Assembly: GCA_963921795.1 (NCBI GenBank)
Contig: OY997645.1
Span: 17,299,365 to 17,363,364 of the forward strand
DNA: 64,000 bases
From: Nannobrachium achirus
Taxonomy: Eukaryota; Chordata; Actinopteri; Myctophiformes; Myctophidae
Direction: 5' to 3'
The notes under the pieces were generated by a model, which saw only the letters and a program-made list of their open reading frames with translations, was not told the DNA's origin and did not search any database. This document shows positions 1-11,555 of this stretch, one piece after another (within the stretch, counting starts at the first letter, position 1; every line of letters starts with the position of its first letter). The position numbers and the translations under genes were made by a program.

Positions 1-574
1 TGAATCTGTGCGCAAAGGTGGGGGCCGATGGGCAAGGAGGGTTGCGAGCTTATGAGAAACAACTAAAATAAGACCTTAAAACCTGGCGAAAACAGTTGCG
101 TGCATTAGCGCAAATGGAAAACATTCAATTAACTTCTGAAAAGCCTACACTGCCTTTAAACAGCGTGCATACGGTGCATTAGATGAGGATAAATGAAATC
201 ATTAAATGGAAATCATTAAATTAACTTCTGAAAAGGCTTCTTCTAAGCCTACACTATATAGCCTACTAAAAACGAGTGAATCTTGCCACACGTGAATAAT
301 TGTGGTTCAGTGGTTGTAAACAATAACACAGACAATATAAAATCCTTAGTCTAGTTGTGGGAAGAAAAGGATATCATCATCATCATGGCCCCAAATAACT
401 TTTAAATATCTTGCAATTGGAGACGAGTCTCTTACTAAATCGGCAAGAGTGCCTCTCATTTTCAATACATAAAGGCTAAGCTATAGAACCTCTCCATCAT
501 CAGCAATAGTCAGTGGTGGTGCGTGTCCCCCAGACCCCCACACTCCCAAGCCCCCACCTTTGCGCACAGATTCA
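1..574. mobile_element. Non-autonomous TIR DNA transposon (left end at or beyond the window edge)
   Basis: Bases 1-25 and 550-574 are a perfect 25-bp inverted repeat beginning TGAATCTGTGCGCAAAGG. The interior has no coding potential and carries a small direct repeat (around 123-150 and 219-250). Any inverted repeat or target duplication to the left lies outside the window, so the superfamily is undecided. Confidence 0.7.
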
Positions 575-1345
575 CCGGGAAATACTCGGTCGCCTAGCTT
601 ACAGCTAAGCTAACGTCAGTTAAAAGCACCGTTCCGGCCGTAAATAGAGGCTGTTCGCTTCCAGAAAGGCATAGGTTCAGAGAAAAGGGGCTTTAAAGTT
701 GGCGGATTGCATTGGATCCAAATAAATCGGCGACGATAGTACGCACGTTAGTAAACAAAGGACCGCTGCGACCGTCATTTGTTGGTGGGGGGAAAGGTGT
801 TCCGACCATAGGGTTCCGACTCCCTCCTGAAGTCCCCGGATGCGTTCATCGCGTATTGATCTCGGAAATGTGCCTCATTTGCATGTACATCCGGGCATTT
901 CACACATTCCGGCTATTGTGGCCTCATTTACTACTGTTTTAAGCCAATCACAATCCAGTATTTGAACACGTGACTAGAAAAAGTGGTAGAAACAATTAAT
1001 GATGACAAAGTATGAAATGCAAATAAATGCACATTCCTCTTTAGTCCTACATCTGAAATCAGAAGCCTATAATGTTACCCATCATGTTTGTTTTTTGTGA
1101 CCAAATAAGAGGCATTGGGAGCGCACAGGCACACAGACAAACAAAGTAATGCTGCTCGCGCAAAGTTAAATTTTGACCAATCTGACCTGCTGTGACGTAG
1201 AATGAGTTTGACACCCATGTGGCATGCCACCATAACTGGAAGGTCTGGACATTAACCCCAAGGGGTGGCAGGGAGGTAGAGTGGACACTTGGGGCGGAAC
1301 ACAAGGGCTGGCTGTGTGTCGAAGACGAACATCTATATTTGAGTC
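575..1345. other. No feature recognised
   Basis: Mixed-composition sequence with only short chance reading frames. I see no repeat ends, exons or RNA genes. Confidence 0.5.
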
Positions 1346-1490
1346 CTTATCGCCTATCCCTAAACTTCTTACTATTTTGAAGAACATATTAAAATACTTC
1401 AAATAACCAATCTAAATGAGCTTGTAGATCAGCTATTTGAAATATTCAATATTTCAAAATAGCGAAAAGAGTTTAGGGATAAGGGGTAAG
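1346..1490. repeat. 145-bp inverted-repeat element with one hairpin-module arm
   Basis: The ends form an imperfect inverted repeat: CTATCCCTAAACTTCTT on the left and its complement near 1466-1485 on the right. The middle holds GAGCTTGTAGATCAGCTATTT (about 1419-1438), one arm of the hairpin module found throughout the window. This is probably a small MITE. Confidence 0.55.
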
Positions 1491-1508
1491 GCATGGACAA
1501 AAATAGAG

Positions 1509-1659
1509 CCTGAAGTGTCCTTGAGTAAGACATTGCATGGGTTGCATGGTTGCCTTTGTTGTTGGTGTGTGTGTATGTGTGTGTGTGTGTGTGTGTGAAT
1601 GGGGACATTGTAAAGCACTTTAGATAAAGGTGCTATATACTGTACATGCAACATTTACC
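1509..1659 (+). mobile_element. 3' part of a tRNA-derived SINE
   Basis: Contains GTGTCCTTGAGTAAGACA, then a (GT)n run (about 1563-1597), then a tail with TTGTAAAGCACTTTAGATAA and a tATATAcTG segment. The same layout appears on the - strand in the more complete SINE at 46752-47016. The tRNA-like head is missing here, so the copy is 5' truncated. Confidence 0.65.
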
Positions 1660-2927
1660 ATTTTATTACACCCCTTATAAATGTGTTGCAGTAATACCTC
1701 CATTTCACTGAAGCTGCTAATCATTTTCACTCTTAACTGCATGGGGGGCTATTAGTTAATTTGACTTGTTTTTTTGTTTTTTTTGGCAATGAAGCTCATT
1801 TGCATAGAAAGGGGTCGATTGGGCACCATCTGTATGCATTACCTCAAATACATGCAAATAGCACCGGAGCACTGAGATACTATTTGCTTGGTAACACAGT
1901 TAAGCCTGCAGCATACTTCAAACCAAGTCGAACCTTTCTTTTTTTTTCTTCGGTTTTGGCAGGTCTTGCCAAAACAAACAAAATTCTCCAGGGCCGGCTC
2001 CGTAAATTTATGCTCTCTGCAGCGCCATAACTTTTGGAAATTAGACTCCACCCACCATAGGCTATAGTGCTGGAAGAGTCAGCGGTTTTACCACGATCGC
2101 CGCCCTTTGTTTACATCAAACTCTGACGTGCTTTGACATATGTAATTTGTCTCAGTGGACAAAGACTGTGCTATCATTCTCCATTAATTAATTGCCATCT
2201 GGTTGCGTTTGTCTCCCAGAGAGGAACTATCTAAGGTTTCTACCTCCTAACCAGCCAACATTTCTTCTAAACATCCATAGCAGATTGTGGATATAATTCC
2301 CATCTCTGCTGTGACGTTTGGCCAGTTAGAAAATCTTGGAGGTGCAAGTACTGCAGAAACAAACTTCGGCAAGGCATTAATATTCTCTGCAAAGACGTCA
2401 ATTTGCTCTTATCGATCTGCTGAAGCCCGTAAAAGATTTACTTTGTTTAGAGTATGTTCCAATCTTAAGGTGTGCAATTCACCCTCACAGTTCGCTTTGA
2501 GAGTTTCTTATTGTCTTATTTCCGTGCCCGTTTTTTGAATAGGTTTTCTGGCCAGTGAATTCACCACTGACTGAGTCAGGATGACAGAACATCTTGACAT
2601 CAGATCGTTAAATTTCAGTATCTGAATATGGAGGAAAATCTGTTTCCTGAACCTGATTTGATTGAAAAGAAAATGCTTTCCGGCTGTGGCACATTCATGC
2701 CGTGTTCCACTTTCAAGGTACATAATACATTTATTAACGCTGATGAAAGCAGCACGTTTGAAATGTCATGCCTTGGGTGTTAATAAATTCATACAGTGTG
2801 GAAGTGGGATCCTGTGTCTGTGTGTTGGGTCTGTCTTTATTATTTTGGATTCAGTCCAGCTGCTGTTGAGGACTGGGTTGTGTTTGTTTTAGTGCATATT
2901 CCTCTACATGGGTGAAATCAAGTATGC
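1660..2927. other. No feature recognised
   Basis: Apparently single-copy sequence. The only local structure is a short hairpin around 1952-1975 (GTTTTGGCA...TGCCAAAAC). No exon signals stand out. Confidence 0.45.
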
Positions 2928-2988
2928 GAACGCACGCACGCACGCACACACGCACGCACACACGCACACACACTCACACAGACACACA
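2928..2988. repeat. (ACGC)n/(AC)n microsatellite
   Basis: A run of ACGC units grading into AC units. Confidence 0.9.
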
Positions 2989-3386
2989 CATCCCTAATGA
3001 TTGTGCTAACACTCACTGCAAATGTTGTATTGTCAAATTAACTGTAACTTATTAGTAACAATTAGCCAGTATACTTGATGCACTTCATACAGTCAGATTA
3101 GATTAAAACAGACTCACACACACACATACTGTACTACTAATACATAAACATAATACTTGTGAGGACATCAAAAGTTTAGGATTTGCCAAAACATAGCTGA
3201 AAACTATCAGATCTAAATGCTCACGACACACACACACACGCACACTTCTTCTGGCAGTCCATCAATGACATAGCTTCCTTGTGATGTGATGAGTGTGTCA
3301 GTGGTCATCTTTGCTGATGACGATGCCACTGTTGATGACTATGAAGTCCTATTCTGGAGCCACTCACACAAACCGAGAAATATAGA

Positions 3387-4090
3387 CCCTAGTGCAGTGT
3401 TTCTCAACCTTTTTTCTGCATGGGCACACTTTTCATGTCCCAAGAATCCATGGGCACACCAACATAATACGGGGGTGTACATTTTGTCACTGTCGGGAAG
3501 AAACGTTGTATCTCCAAGTTTCAAATTTGTACGTTTCTTCGCAAAGCAAAGCCCTGCTTCATCATACAAGGCTGTCGCACAACAGTGGTGAAAAAACATC
3601 AGATCTACAAGCACACAACGCCTCGCACCGCGAGGCGTTGTGTGCTTGTAGATCGGCTGTTTTCACTAGTTTAAATCATTTTTGGAGCGGTGAAAGCGCT
3701 CCCAATAGACAGGTATGTCCGTGGGTATGTGGGTGGGTGGGTGGGTGGGTGGCTGGCTGGGTGGCCGTGTCCGTGTCCGTAGCCTGGCAATACCTTGAGT
3801 GGCCACACACAACACACTAGTTAAAGGAGGGGCGCTGTTTTGTGCAGGCCAGGCACACTCACCACTCACTCACAGGCACAGTTTACTTACTCACTCACTC
3901 ACTCACTCACTCACTCACTCACATAGGGTACAGCTGCTCAAATTCACCGCTCCACTTCGAACCGAGGTTTGATTTTTAAAATGATAAATACAATACTGGC
4001 TTTCAAGCTGTTTCAAGGGGCACACTTGACCCTTCTCAGGGGCACACCAAAGTTCCCCAGGCACAGTGGTTGAGAAACACTGCCCTAGTG
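3387..4090. mobile_element. hAT-type non-autonomous element (family E) with 8-bp target duplication
   Basis: The element proper is 3395-4082. It begins CAGTGTTTCTCAACC and ends in the near-complement GGTTGAGAAACACTG. The octamer CCCTAGTG directly precedes it (3387-3394) and follows it (4083-4090), the 8-bp target duplication expected of hAT transposons. There is no transposase. It carries a partial family-C element with a hairpin module (about 3478-3690), a GGGT/GGCT tetranucleotide run (about 3724-3770) and an (ACTC)n run (about 3880-3922). Confidence 0.88.
3478..3690. mobile_element. Family-C palindromic element, partial, nested in the hAT element
   Basis: Starts with CACTGTCGGGAAGAAACGTT, one version of the family-C terminal repeat. 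It reads through an arm similar to the right arm of the copy at 15585-15849, and ends after a hairpin at 3602-3654. The hairpin has perfect 24-bp arms (GATCTACAAGCACACAACGC...) around a 5-nt loop. The second terminal repeat is absent. Confidence 0.65.
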
Positions 4091-4186
4091 CTGGGAATGA
4101 CACCCACTACTCTTTTCAAAATGCCATGAGGTCATTTGAAGCAGACGGTGCACCAAGATTCAACACTAGATGTGCTGCCATCTTCA

Positions 4187-4481
4187 TAGACGTTATTTCT
4201 CTCCATCAGGAGAAGACTTCAATCACAGTTGTCCAGTTACTTTTATACTCTCACAGTGGACCAAAGTGTGAAGTAAGGAGGAAGAGCACGTTCTGTACAG
4301 AGAATTTAATAAAACACACAACGGGACAAGGCTTACACTATAGACATTATTTCTCTCCATCAGGAGAAGACTTCAATTACAGTTGTCCAGTTACTTATAC
4401 TCTCACAGTGGACCAAAGTGTGAGGAAGAGCAGGTTCTGTACAGAGAATTTAATAAAACACACAAAGAGACAAGGCTTACA
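4187..4481. repeat. Tandem duplication, two units of about 150 bp
   Basis: Unit 1 (4187-4340) and unit 2 (4341-4481) both begin TAGAC[G/A]TTATTTCTCTCC and share TCTGTACAGAGAATTTAATA. A few substitutions and a short indel separate them. No coding sense. Confidence 0.85.
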
Positions 4482-4526
4482 GGATGGTGAAGCAGGCAGG
4501 AGTCGTAACCGTGGAAGCAGACCAAA

Positions 4527-4561
4527 TAGGCAAACACATCCCATCAGGCAATAGTCCAGAG
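4527..4561. repeat. Left long direct repeat abutting the family-A element
   Basis: TAGGCAAACACATCC...CAATAGTCCAGAG. The partner at 5001-5039 differs mainly by a 4-nt indel. Both copies touch the element ends exactly. Confidence 0.85.
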
Positions 4562-5000
4562 CAGTGGTCTTCAACATTTTCAGGCCAAGGACCCCTTAGT
4601 TGAGAGAGAGATGAAGCAGGGACCCCCCTCAACCTTCTCATAGATTCCATATAGTTTCATCATTTTACGTCACGATCGTCAGTGTATTTTGGATTCATGT
4701 CAATTTGTGTTTTTGCGTGTTTAACCCGAGTGGTTAAACAATACTTACAATAAACTCTGTACTTAGTCTGCTCTTTTTCCCCTCTACACCAATCCTCTTT
4801 TGCCGAAAATAGCCGATCTACAAGCTCACAGAGGCGTTGTGAGCTTGTAGATCTGCTATTTTTGGCTTAAGTTATCAGAATATGAACGCTAAGGAAATCG
4901 AAAAAAGTTTTTATCACACAAAGATAGATTTAGAGGACCCCCTTTAGTAACTCTGAGGACCCCCTAGGTGTCCCGGACCCCCTGTTGAAGACCCTTGCTG
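4562..5000. mobile_element. Family-A palindromic TIR element
   Basis: Begins CAGTGGTCTTCAAC and ends GTTGAAGACCCTTGCTG, an inverted repeat of hAT appearance. The interior has poly-pyrimidine/purine arms and a central hairpin at 4815-4853 with perfect 16-bp arms (GATCTACAAGCTCACA) and a 7-nt loop, extended by AAAATAGC-type flanks. No protein is encoded. It is flanked without gap by direct repeats of 35 bp (4527-4561) and 39 bp (5001-5039), not by an 8-bp duplication. Confidence 0.8.
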
Positions 5001-5039
5001 TAGGCAAACACATCCAGTACAGCAGGCAATAGTCCAGAG
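5001..5039. repeat. Right long direct repeat abutting the family-A element
   Basis: Partner of 4527-4561; see that entry. Confidence 0.85.
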
Positions 5040-6085
5040 AAAGGTAGAAGGTCAAAAGTGTGTGCGTGTGTGCGACTGTGCGTGCGTGCGTGCGCGCGCA
5101 TGTGTCTGTCTGTCTGTGAATCTGGAGCTAATCTCGTAATCTCACAAACCGCTTGACCGATCAGCCTCAAATGTTTTGTGCATGTTGCCAGAAGGCCAAG
5201 GAAGAGACTGGCCCGGATGTCATGTTTTGCGTCCTTATAACCGACTCTGCCCAGAAGATGGTGGCGAATCTATGATCTCCAACATAGTACAATGCATTTT
5301 TGTTGTACTGCAAAAAGTTGTGTCATAGCACACCCAACAGCCCTAACAGTTTAAAATTATCCTGTGGTTCAAGATTATTCCATGATTGCAGATACAGGGC
5401 AAAAGTCAGCCCCTACTGGAGCACAGATTCTGCAAATAAAATACATACTGGATGGGTCGTGGATAAAATATTAATCTTTGTTATCCTTGAGTGTCTATCT
5501 TTTGATTCTGACCACACAAGAGGCAGCCACGCCATTCCAAGAAATCAGCGGAATCAACAGTACACTACTTAACAAAAAGACAGCATGGTCAAAATGTTGT
5601 TCTGTTGCTGCTGTGAATAACATTTGAGCATTTTAAAAGTGAGTGGCTAGCCCCCTTCTTGTTTTGCAGTGAATACACAAATCGATCAAAGTAGTTTGAA
5701 AATGAGTACAGCCAGAGCAGACTGAGTGAGAGCTGAACTGAGCTGAGCTGTCGTTTGGAAATCAGGCTGGCAAGATGCTGGGCTAGGCAGGCACGCGATT
5801 CAGACTGTCAGAACATGGAGTGAGGCCAGCAGGCAGAGACATTAAATGGAAGTGAACCTGAGCCATGAGGGAGATCTGGAGTCAATCAAAGTTCAGGCAA
5901 CAAACGGTTACTGGCTGATAACTTGAACTTGGCTTTATCATTAGTACCACTTTGGCCAACCGAATGCTATATGGTGAAGACTGGAGTGCAGGAATATTAT
6001 TAGAGGAGCTTGATGAGTGGATTGATTGGCAGCACAAGGGGAACGGAATGCCATGCCCAGACAGACAGCACCAACAGGGAAAGTT
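5040..6085. other. No gene; short TG/TGCG repeat only
   Basis: A TGTGCG-type run lies near 5058-5120. The rest looks single-copy with no exon or repeat ends that I recognise. Confidence 0.45.
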
Positions 6086-6400
6086 TTGGACTTAAACAGC
6101 GGAAACACTGGGTGTGAGAAGTAGAAAAGAGAGCACTTAAATTCTATAACCACCTAAAAGAAAGCAACCCAGACACGCTCCATAACATAGCCCTCAACCA
6201 TAGTGAAAACCTACAGCCCTCTCAGTCAGCTGGCCCAGGGACTCAGTGCACAAACACAAGCAGACAGAAAACACATTGGACCTAAACAGATTATAAGAAA
6301 ACAAAAAGAAAGTTACCTGACATACTGGAAAGAGACAACCCTACCTACCTTTAAACACATTTTAAATCAATTTTCACTATTTAAATTGTATTGAGAACAA
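6086..6400 (+). mobile_element. LINE fragment (end of the ORF2 C-terminal region), broken
   Basis: Around 6124-6200 one frame reads RALKFYNHLKESNPDTLHN, a pattern I recognise from the region downstream of reverse transcriptase in fish non-LTR elements of the Tx1/L1 type. The sense then continues in another frame (KTYSPLSQLAQGL...ESYLTYWKETT) from about 6206 to a stop near 6392, so at least one frameshift is present. A LINE-like 3' tail at about 7440-7600 may belong to the same copy, with other repeats inserted between. Family assignment is tentative. Confidence 0.5.
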
Positions 6401-6463
6401 ACAATGCTGCTACTTTGTTCCAAAAGCTTAGTTTATACCCTGTCTATATGTTACAGTTAGATT

Positions 6464-6550
6464 GGGTAACTCAGTTAGATAGTGGTAAGAGCACTCGTTT
6501 TGTCGTTCACCACACACCCCTAACACACCTGGATCAATTCACTTTGATAG
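6464..6550 (+). mobile_element. Possible tRNA-derived SINE head
   Basis: GGGTAACTCAGTTAGATAGT followed by GGTAAGAGCACT resembles a tRNA D-arm/A box. GGATCAATTC 50-60 bp later is a weak B box. No SINE body or tail follows clearly. Confidence 0.35.
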
Positions 6551-6717
6551 TCTCTTATCAGCGCACCTGTGTAATTCTGCATAATCACCATGAGATAGCG
6601 ACAACAGCCATTCACTTGTGTAGTCGCTGACGTCACTCGTTTGCATCCTCTCTCTCTTTGTTTATCAGCTACTAGCTAGCTCAGCTGTGTTTAGCCATTA
6701 GCTTACTATGCCTAACT

Positions 6718-6778
6718 CTAACCCTAACCCTAACCTTACCCTCAGTAAAACTATGCCTAACCCTAACCCTAACCTCCG
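6718..6778. repeat. Short interstitial CCCTAA-like repeats
   Basis: Two clusters of three to four CTAACC/CCTAAC units separated by about 25 bp. Too few for a telomeric block. Confidence 0.6.
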
Positions 6779-6921
6779 TGGGGTGAGGCGCTATCATTCC
6801 TGCCGACGCTACGTTGTCGTTGTTGTGGATCAAAGTGACCGCTTGTTCCGCCCCGCGCCGCACGACGAGCGCTCTAGCGGTGACATAATACAACCAGTAA
6901 GACTCCCTAATCGGGAGATAA

Positions 6922-7423
6922 GCGACCGTCAGGTCGCAGCGTGATTTTAGGCCAAAATGTGTAGGAGAAGTGTCCAAAAATGTGTTTGTAAAAATCGGCC
7001 TGATGGTGGCGCTATATGGGACAGATCCATTTTGATGACATGAGTGTAGACATACTGTGTAGCGATTTGCGTGATTTTAGGGCAAAATCTGTAGAAGTAG
7101 TGTCCAAAAATGTGTTTTAAAAATCGTCCTGAAGGTGGCGCTAAATGGGAGACATCCATGTTGATGAGATGAGTGTAGACATACTGTGTACCGTTTTGCG
7201 TGATTTTAGTGCAAAAATTGTAGGAGCAGTGTCCAAAAATGTGTTTTGCAAGAATCGGCCTCATGGTGGCGCTAGAAGAGGGCCATGTGAGAATTGATGG
7301 TTTGGCAGGCAAGGAGTGTGTGTGCAAAATTTGGCATGGATCGGGGCAACGGTTGCGGAGATATGAGCAGACATGACAGACAGCCGGTGGAGGTTTTGAT
7401 AGTAAGTGCGACCTGACGGTCGC
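6922..7423. mobile_element. Interspersed element with hairpin ends and an internal tandem repeat of about 130 bp
   Basis: Each end is a small hairpin: GCGACCGTCAGGTCGC at 6922-6937 and GCGACCTGACGGTCGC at 7408-7423. Between them about 2.5 units of 130 bp repeat the block GCGTGATTTTAGG.CAAAAT, GTGTCCAAAAATGTGTTT, TGGTGGCGCTA. Relatives with the same units lie at 41150-41490 and 42986-43250. Relatives with the same 3' end lie near 39005-39055 and 48340-48360. The class is unknown to me. Confidence 0.6.
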
Positions 7424-7439
7424 AATTACACAATGTGAT

Positions 7440-7604
7440 ATACCGGTAACTCTGTTTACACAATGCTGTACCCCCTCCCACTCTATATATAAGTTCCCAA
7501 TTTTCAACTGTTTTTATTTTATTTTGACACTTGCTTTGGCAATGTAAAAGCATGTTTTCTCATGCCAATAAAGCTCCTTTGAATTGAAATTGAATTGAGA
7601 GGAT
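7440..7604 (+). mobile_element. LINE/SINE 3' tail
   Basis: TTTGGCAATGTAAAAGCATG and CATGCCAATAAAGCTCC are followed by GAATTGAAATTGAATTGAGA, a simple-repeat tail typical of fish non-LTR elements. It may be the 3' end of the copy at 6086-6400. Confidence 0.5.
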
Positions 7605-8964
7605 GACACAGCCAGACCATAACAGTGAATTTCCAATGTGCATCTACAGTATGGCTATAGAACAATGGGGATGAGAGAGGCATATCTCAGTAAAGAGGGT
7701 TTAACCACAATCAACTATCATCAATTACATCCTTTCTTATGTGGTCATATAATGTTTCAGAAATTACTGTTTGTAAATATTTATTACATGCAGCAATCAG
7801 CCGAGTGGTGAGTCTGACTTCAGGAGTAAGTTTAGGATTGGTAAATAGGGTGGGGTTGCTGCCTCGCTGAAAAAGTAAAGCCTGTTCTCTATTCAAGTCC
7901 AGTGCGTGGCTCAGTCACAGTCATGTGAAGCTGTCTAGAAGTTGTCTGTCTACAAACGCACCGTGAACTCTGAAGAGTTGTATTAAAAAGCACTCAGAAA
8001 GCCTGAAGTTACCGAAGACGCTGTGAATGGAAATTCGGAAGCCCACGGGACTCTGAATTAAATATAATTGTATTTCACTATAGGCCACATATTATCTGAC
8101 GTGCTCCCGGTCATAACAAAGCTGAATTTGTTTTTTCAAAGAGAGGATATGAAATTTGGCCAACATCAGATTTACCCCAACTCTGTGCCCAGAAGGAGCC
8201 ATATGTGTTGTGGAGCAGTGCTCAAAATGCTCCCAACATGAAAGGCAAGTGCAGGGGAAGGGAGACGTGAAAGAAAGTGTAAAATGGAAAATGTATACAT
8301 GTTTTTACTGTTGAATTTAATTATGAAACATTAACAAACTTTAAAGTTAATTTGATTTTTGATGTCAATATTTTCTATGTATGCAGTAGTCTGATAAATG
8401 GCTAAATGGATTCAGAAAGCAGGGAAAGGAGGTGCAAAAAAAAAGATGAGAGATACACAGACAGTGCAGGACAGCACACCATGCACCTCAATTGTTGTCA
8501 CATCATAGCTGTACCATGTTTGATCAGCCTCTATTGAATGTTGCCACCCAGAGAGAATAATATAATAGATGCCATAAATGGCCTCAATTTGGGGTTGGAT
8601 AAGATTGTTGACTTGTCAGGTTGATATCAATCTGAGTTCCCAAGAGGTCTATTTCTCCGCCACTAGGTTGATGTAAGTCTCGCCTGCATATGCAACTTGC
8701 ATTTCTCAGTGATCTTATTAACTAAAGATGAAGGACTTGGAAAAGCGAATGACATTGCAGATTTTGAGGGGTGGGAGATTTGCATCCATAAACTCAGGAG
8801 CTGCTGAGAGAGGGGGAAAAGTTGTGGAACATTGACTCCACCTGCCTGTGTCTGTTGCTTGCCTCCCTCTGAGAGATCATTCTCCACACCGTGGTGGCTA
8901 AAGCAATGCTTAAGGAGTAATGAAAAATAAAGATATGCAAATGCAATTTCATGCACATGCACAT

Positions 8965-8965
<1 letters not shown>
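7605..8965. other. No feature recognised
   Basis: Apparently unique AT-rich sequence without repeat ends or exon signals. Confidence 0.45.

Positions 8966-9018
<53 letters not shown>
8966..9018. repeat. (AC)n microsatellite
   Basis: About 26 uninterrupted AC dinucleotides. Confidence 0.95.
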
Positions 9019-9020
<2 letters not shown>

Positions 9021-9520
9021 CACTGGTACCTAGAAATGAAGAGTGCAAGCAAAATGTACAAACATACAAATAAAAAACTATTAGCCCTAATCTGATCATC
9101 TAAAGCAATCAGAAGCAATCAGAAACTATTTATCGTTGTTGTCAGGTGGTCTCCGCCATGGTAACAGCCAGATGTTAGACAACACACTCCATGTTTGGGT
9201 GTAACGGCATTAGGAACTCTTTATATGGCTTTGGCTGAGTCATATTAGTGACATGATCGAGCGTGACGACGACGTGGTCCGCCGACTGGCCCGGATCTAT
9301 GGCTCAAGACACCCAAATCTCCATGTATGCCTATATACTGTATATGGGCATATCAGGTTTGTTTATTTGTACAGTATGTCGGAGATACAAGGTTTCAGCC
9401 TGCCTGACAGTAATGTTATGTTGTCTCCATTGTAGAACAGAAATGGATGGACAAATAACGGTCCTTGCAGGCTATCATTTTCATCAGCCAAACTACTGTT
9501 TACAAAAAGGGAAGTTGTAT

Positions 9521-9990
9521 GCTGGGGAGGTGGCATTAAGGCCTGGGAGCTGAACAAGCTAAACAAAAGCACGAAGAAGGCCATCTCAGTAGTTGGCCTC
9601 CGAATCGAAGGGCTGCAGTCAGTAGCTGAGAGGAGGATTAGGGACAAACTCAACTCCATCTTGGTTAACCCCTCCCATCCTCTCTATGGCGATATGCAGG
9701 ACAGGGCGAGCACATTCAGTCAGAGGCTCACCCTCCCTCCGAAAATGCATACGGAGAGATACAGACTCTCGTCCTTGCCAACTGCCATCAGGCTGTATAA
9801 TGAGCACGTATAAGTGTGTTGGAACTCTCTCCCTCATGTATTTGTCGATCCTGGTCTTTTGTGGTTGTGTCCATTGTGTTCCTGTTGTCTTGTAGTTTAG
9901 TTTATTTATGTATTCACACTATGCGCTGCTGTAACGCCTTAATTTCCCCTCTGGGATTAATGAAGTATCTCTCATCTCATCTCATCTACT
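9521..9990 (+). mobile_element. 5'-truncated LINE, C-terminal end of ORF2 plus 3' UTR
   Basis: From about 9521 to the stop at 9811-9813 one frame stays open. It reads WGGGIKAWELNKLNKSTKKA, then ERRIRDKLNSILVNPSHPLY, TERYRLSSLPTAIRLYN and NEHV. This matches the conserved C-terminus of jockey/CR1/Rex1-like non-LTR reverse transcriptases. The 3' UTR ends in TTTCCCCTCTGGGATTAATG and a TCTCATCTCATCT tail. The absence of stops suggests a fairly young insertion. Nothing upstream of 9521 looks like reverse transcriptase. Confidence 0.7.
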
Positions 9991-11555
9991 GTACTTGGAG
10001 GCTTGGTTATGTGCATTGGGACAAAGACAAATATAACCCGACTAGAGTGCAGTTCCTATCTAACCCTATTATCTATTAAACCTGAAGTCTGAAGTTAAAG
10101 TCACAAGTAAACTTTTCTCAGCTCTTATGACTGAAAACCTACAATAAAACAAAATACATTGGACTCAAATTACTGTTTCATGGTCAGTTAGTATTCATGC
10201 ATTTATAGATGTACAGATGCCTACTGTAATATTTCGTCATCCAACACAATATTTGCCCAGAATACATTGAAGATTTGAAAATGAAAATGAAATGAAAAGC
10301 ACAAACTAAAGATGAAACACATTTGTGTTCAGACGGTTCACCTTAATTTAAAGAATTTTGGAGAACAGATGGCCGGTGTGGATGATCAATCTAAATGTTC
10401 TGATTCCTGACAGCGGAACACACAAGTGTTTTGGAAAAGTAGGTAGGGACGAGGAAACTATTTGCATGTGATTTTTTGAAAGGAAAGCTGCAAGCATTGA
10501 AGAGTAAAAGGCTGTCTTGAATTAATTGCTGTGACTGCATGCACACGACTGATAGACATACACATTCAGTAGCCCAATCATTTACCGAAATGAATGCCAA
10601 AGGTTGAATCAAAATGAATTGGGTCTTAATTAGGTAATATAACCTGACAGTTATATTACTTATTATTTAATTATGACACCACATCACATTAATAACATTA
10701 AAATAAGCTTTCACGTCAGGATATTGTAATAATCATTACACTTGACTAATAATAACACCAAATCTCCATTCATCAGTCAGAGTTCAGAGTTTGTATAACT
10801 GCACATTATGTCCGATTGACTCTGCCTTGTCTGCTTGATCCTTTCAAGATATAAACCTTACTTGTCGGTCCATGAGGGCTGGAATGCCCAAACATGTATT
10901 TTTGGTTACTTTTCCATTTTTGCTATTGTTCTCTGAGCCAGAACTAGCGCATTGAAATAGGGAGAGATTCTTTCTTTCCCGTCTGATTCCGACAATAAGC
11001 CTCTCCTGTCTTTCTTCATATTATAAATAGGTAATGTTCATTATAATATGGTACCACTTTTATCTACTTGATCTGTGTCTCAGAAGAGGGCTGTGGATAG
11101 TTCAGAAATCCGCCTACCAGTGACATCATCGCTGGGGATTCCAAGCGAATAGAAAAGCCTGTAGAACTTCTATTCCTGGAAAGTTAGCATGCTATAATAG
11201 AAGCCATTGTTCTACAATTAATAACAAATAATACATATATATGTTTTAATCTGCCTACAAATGATGTTTCTGAACTGACCACTGTCCTACAGTACATAGA
11301 CATGGAGGACAAAAATGGTACCATATGGTACCATATGGAACATTAGTGAGGACCAATTATGTGGACATAGGTTGTAAATGGGTGAAGTGGTCCTTTAATG
11401 ATCAATGAATTGATTATGCTCCGGCTCGGATCAATGGCACTAACGTAGTACAGGCTACTTGAAGTTCCTCTTCATCTGTCACAAAGAAAACTCATTTCAA
11501 TGTTTTAAAGAAAGAAAGAAACACCATATTACATATTACATTTGTTTCTTCTTTA
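9991..11555. other. No feature recognised
   Basis: AT-rich, apparently unique sequence. The only local structure is GGTACCATATGGTACCATAT near 11318-11338. Confidence 0.45.

Noticed and set aside
3602-3654. CRISPR-like repeat or bacterial-type terminator
   Set aside because: The hairpin copies are dispersed inside different transposons, not regularly spaced with unique spacers, and the DNA is clearly vertebrate.
4066-4554. 162-residue open frame
   Set aside because: It spans the end of a hAT element and a 150-bp tandem duplication and shows no recognisable domain.
6718-6778. Telomere-like CCCTAA repeats
   Set aside because: Only a few units, interrupted, with ordinary sequence on both sides. 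Too little to mark a telomere or a chromosome fusion.
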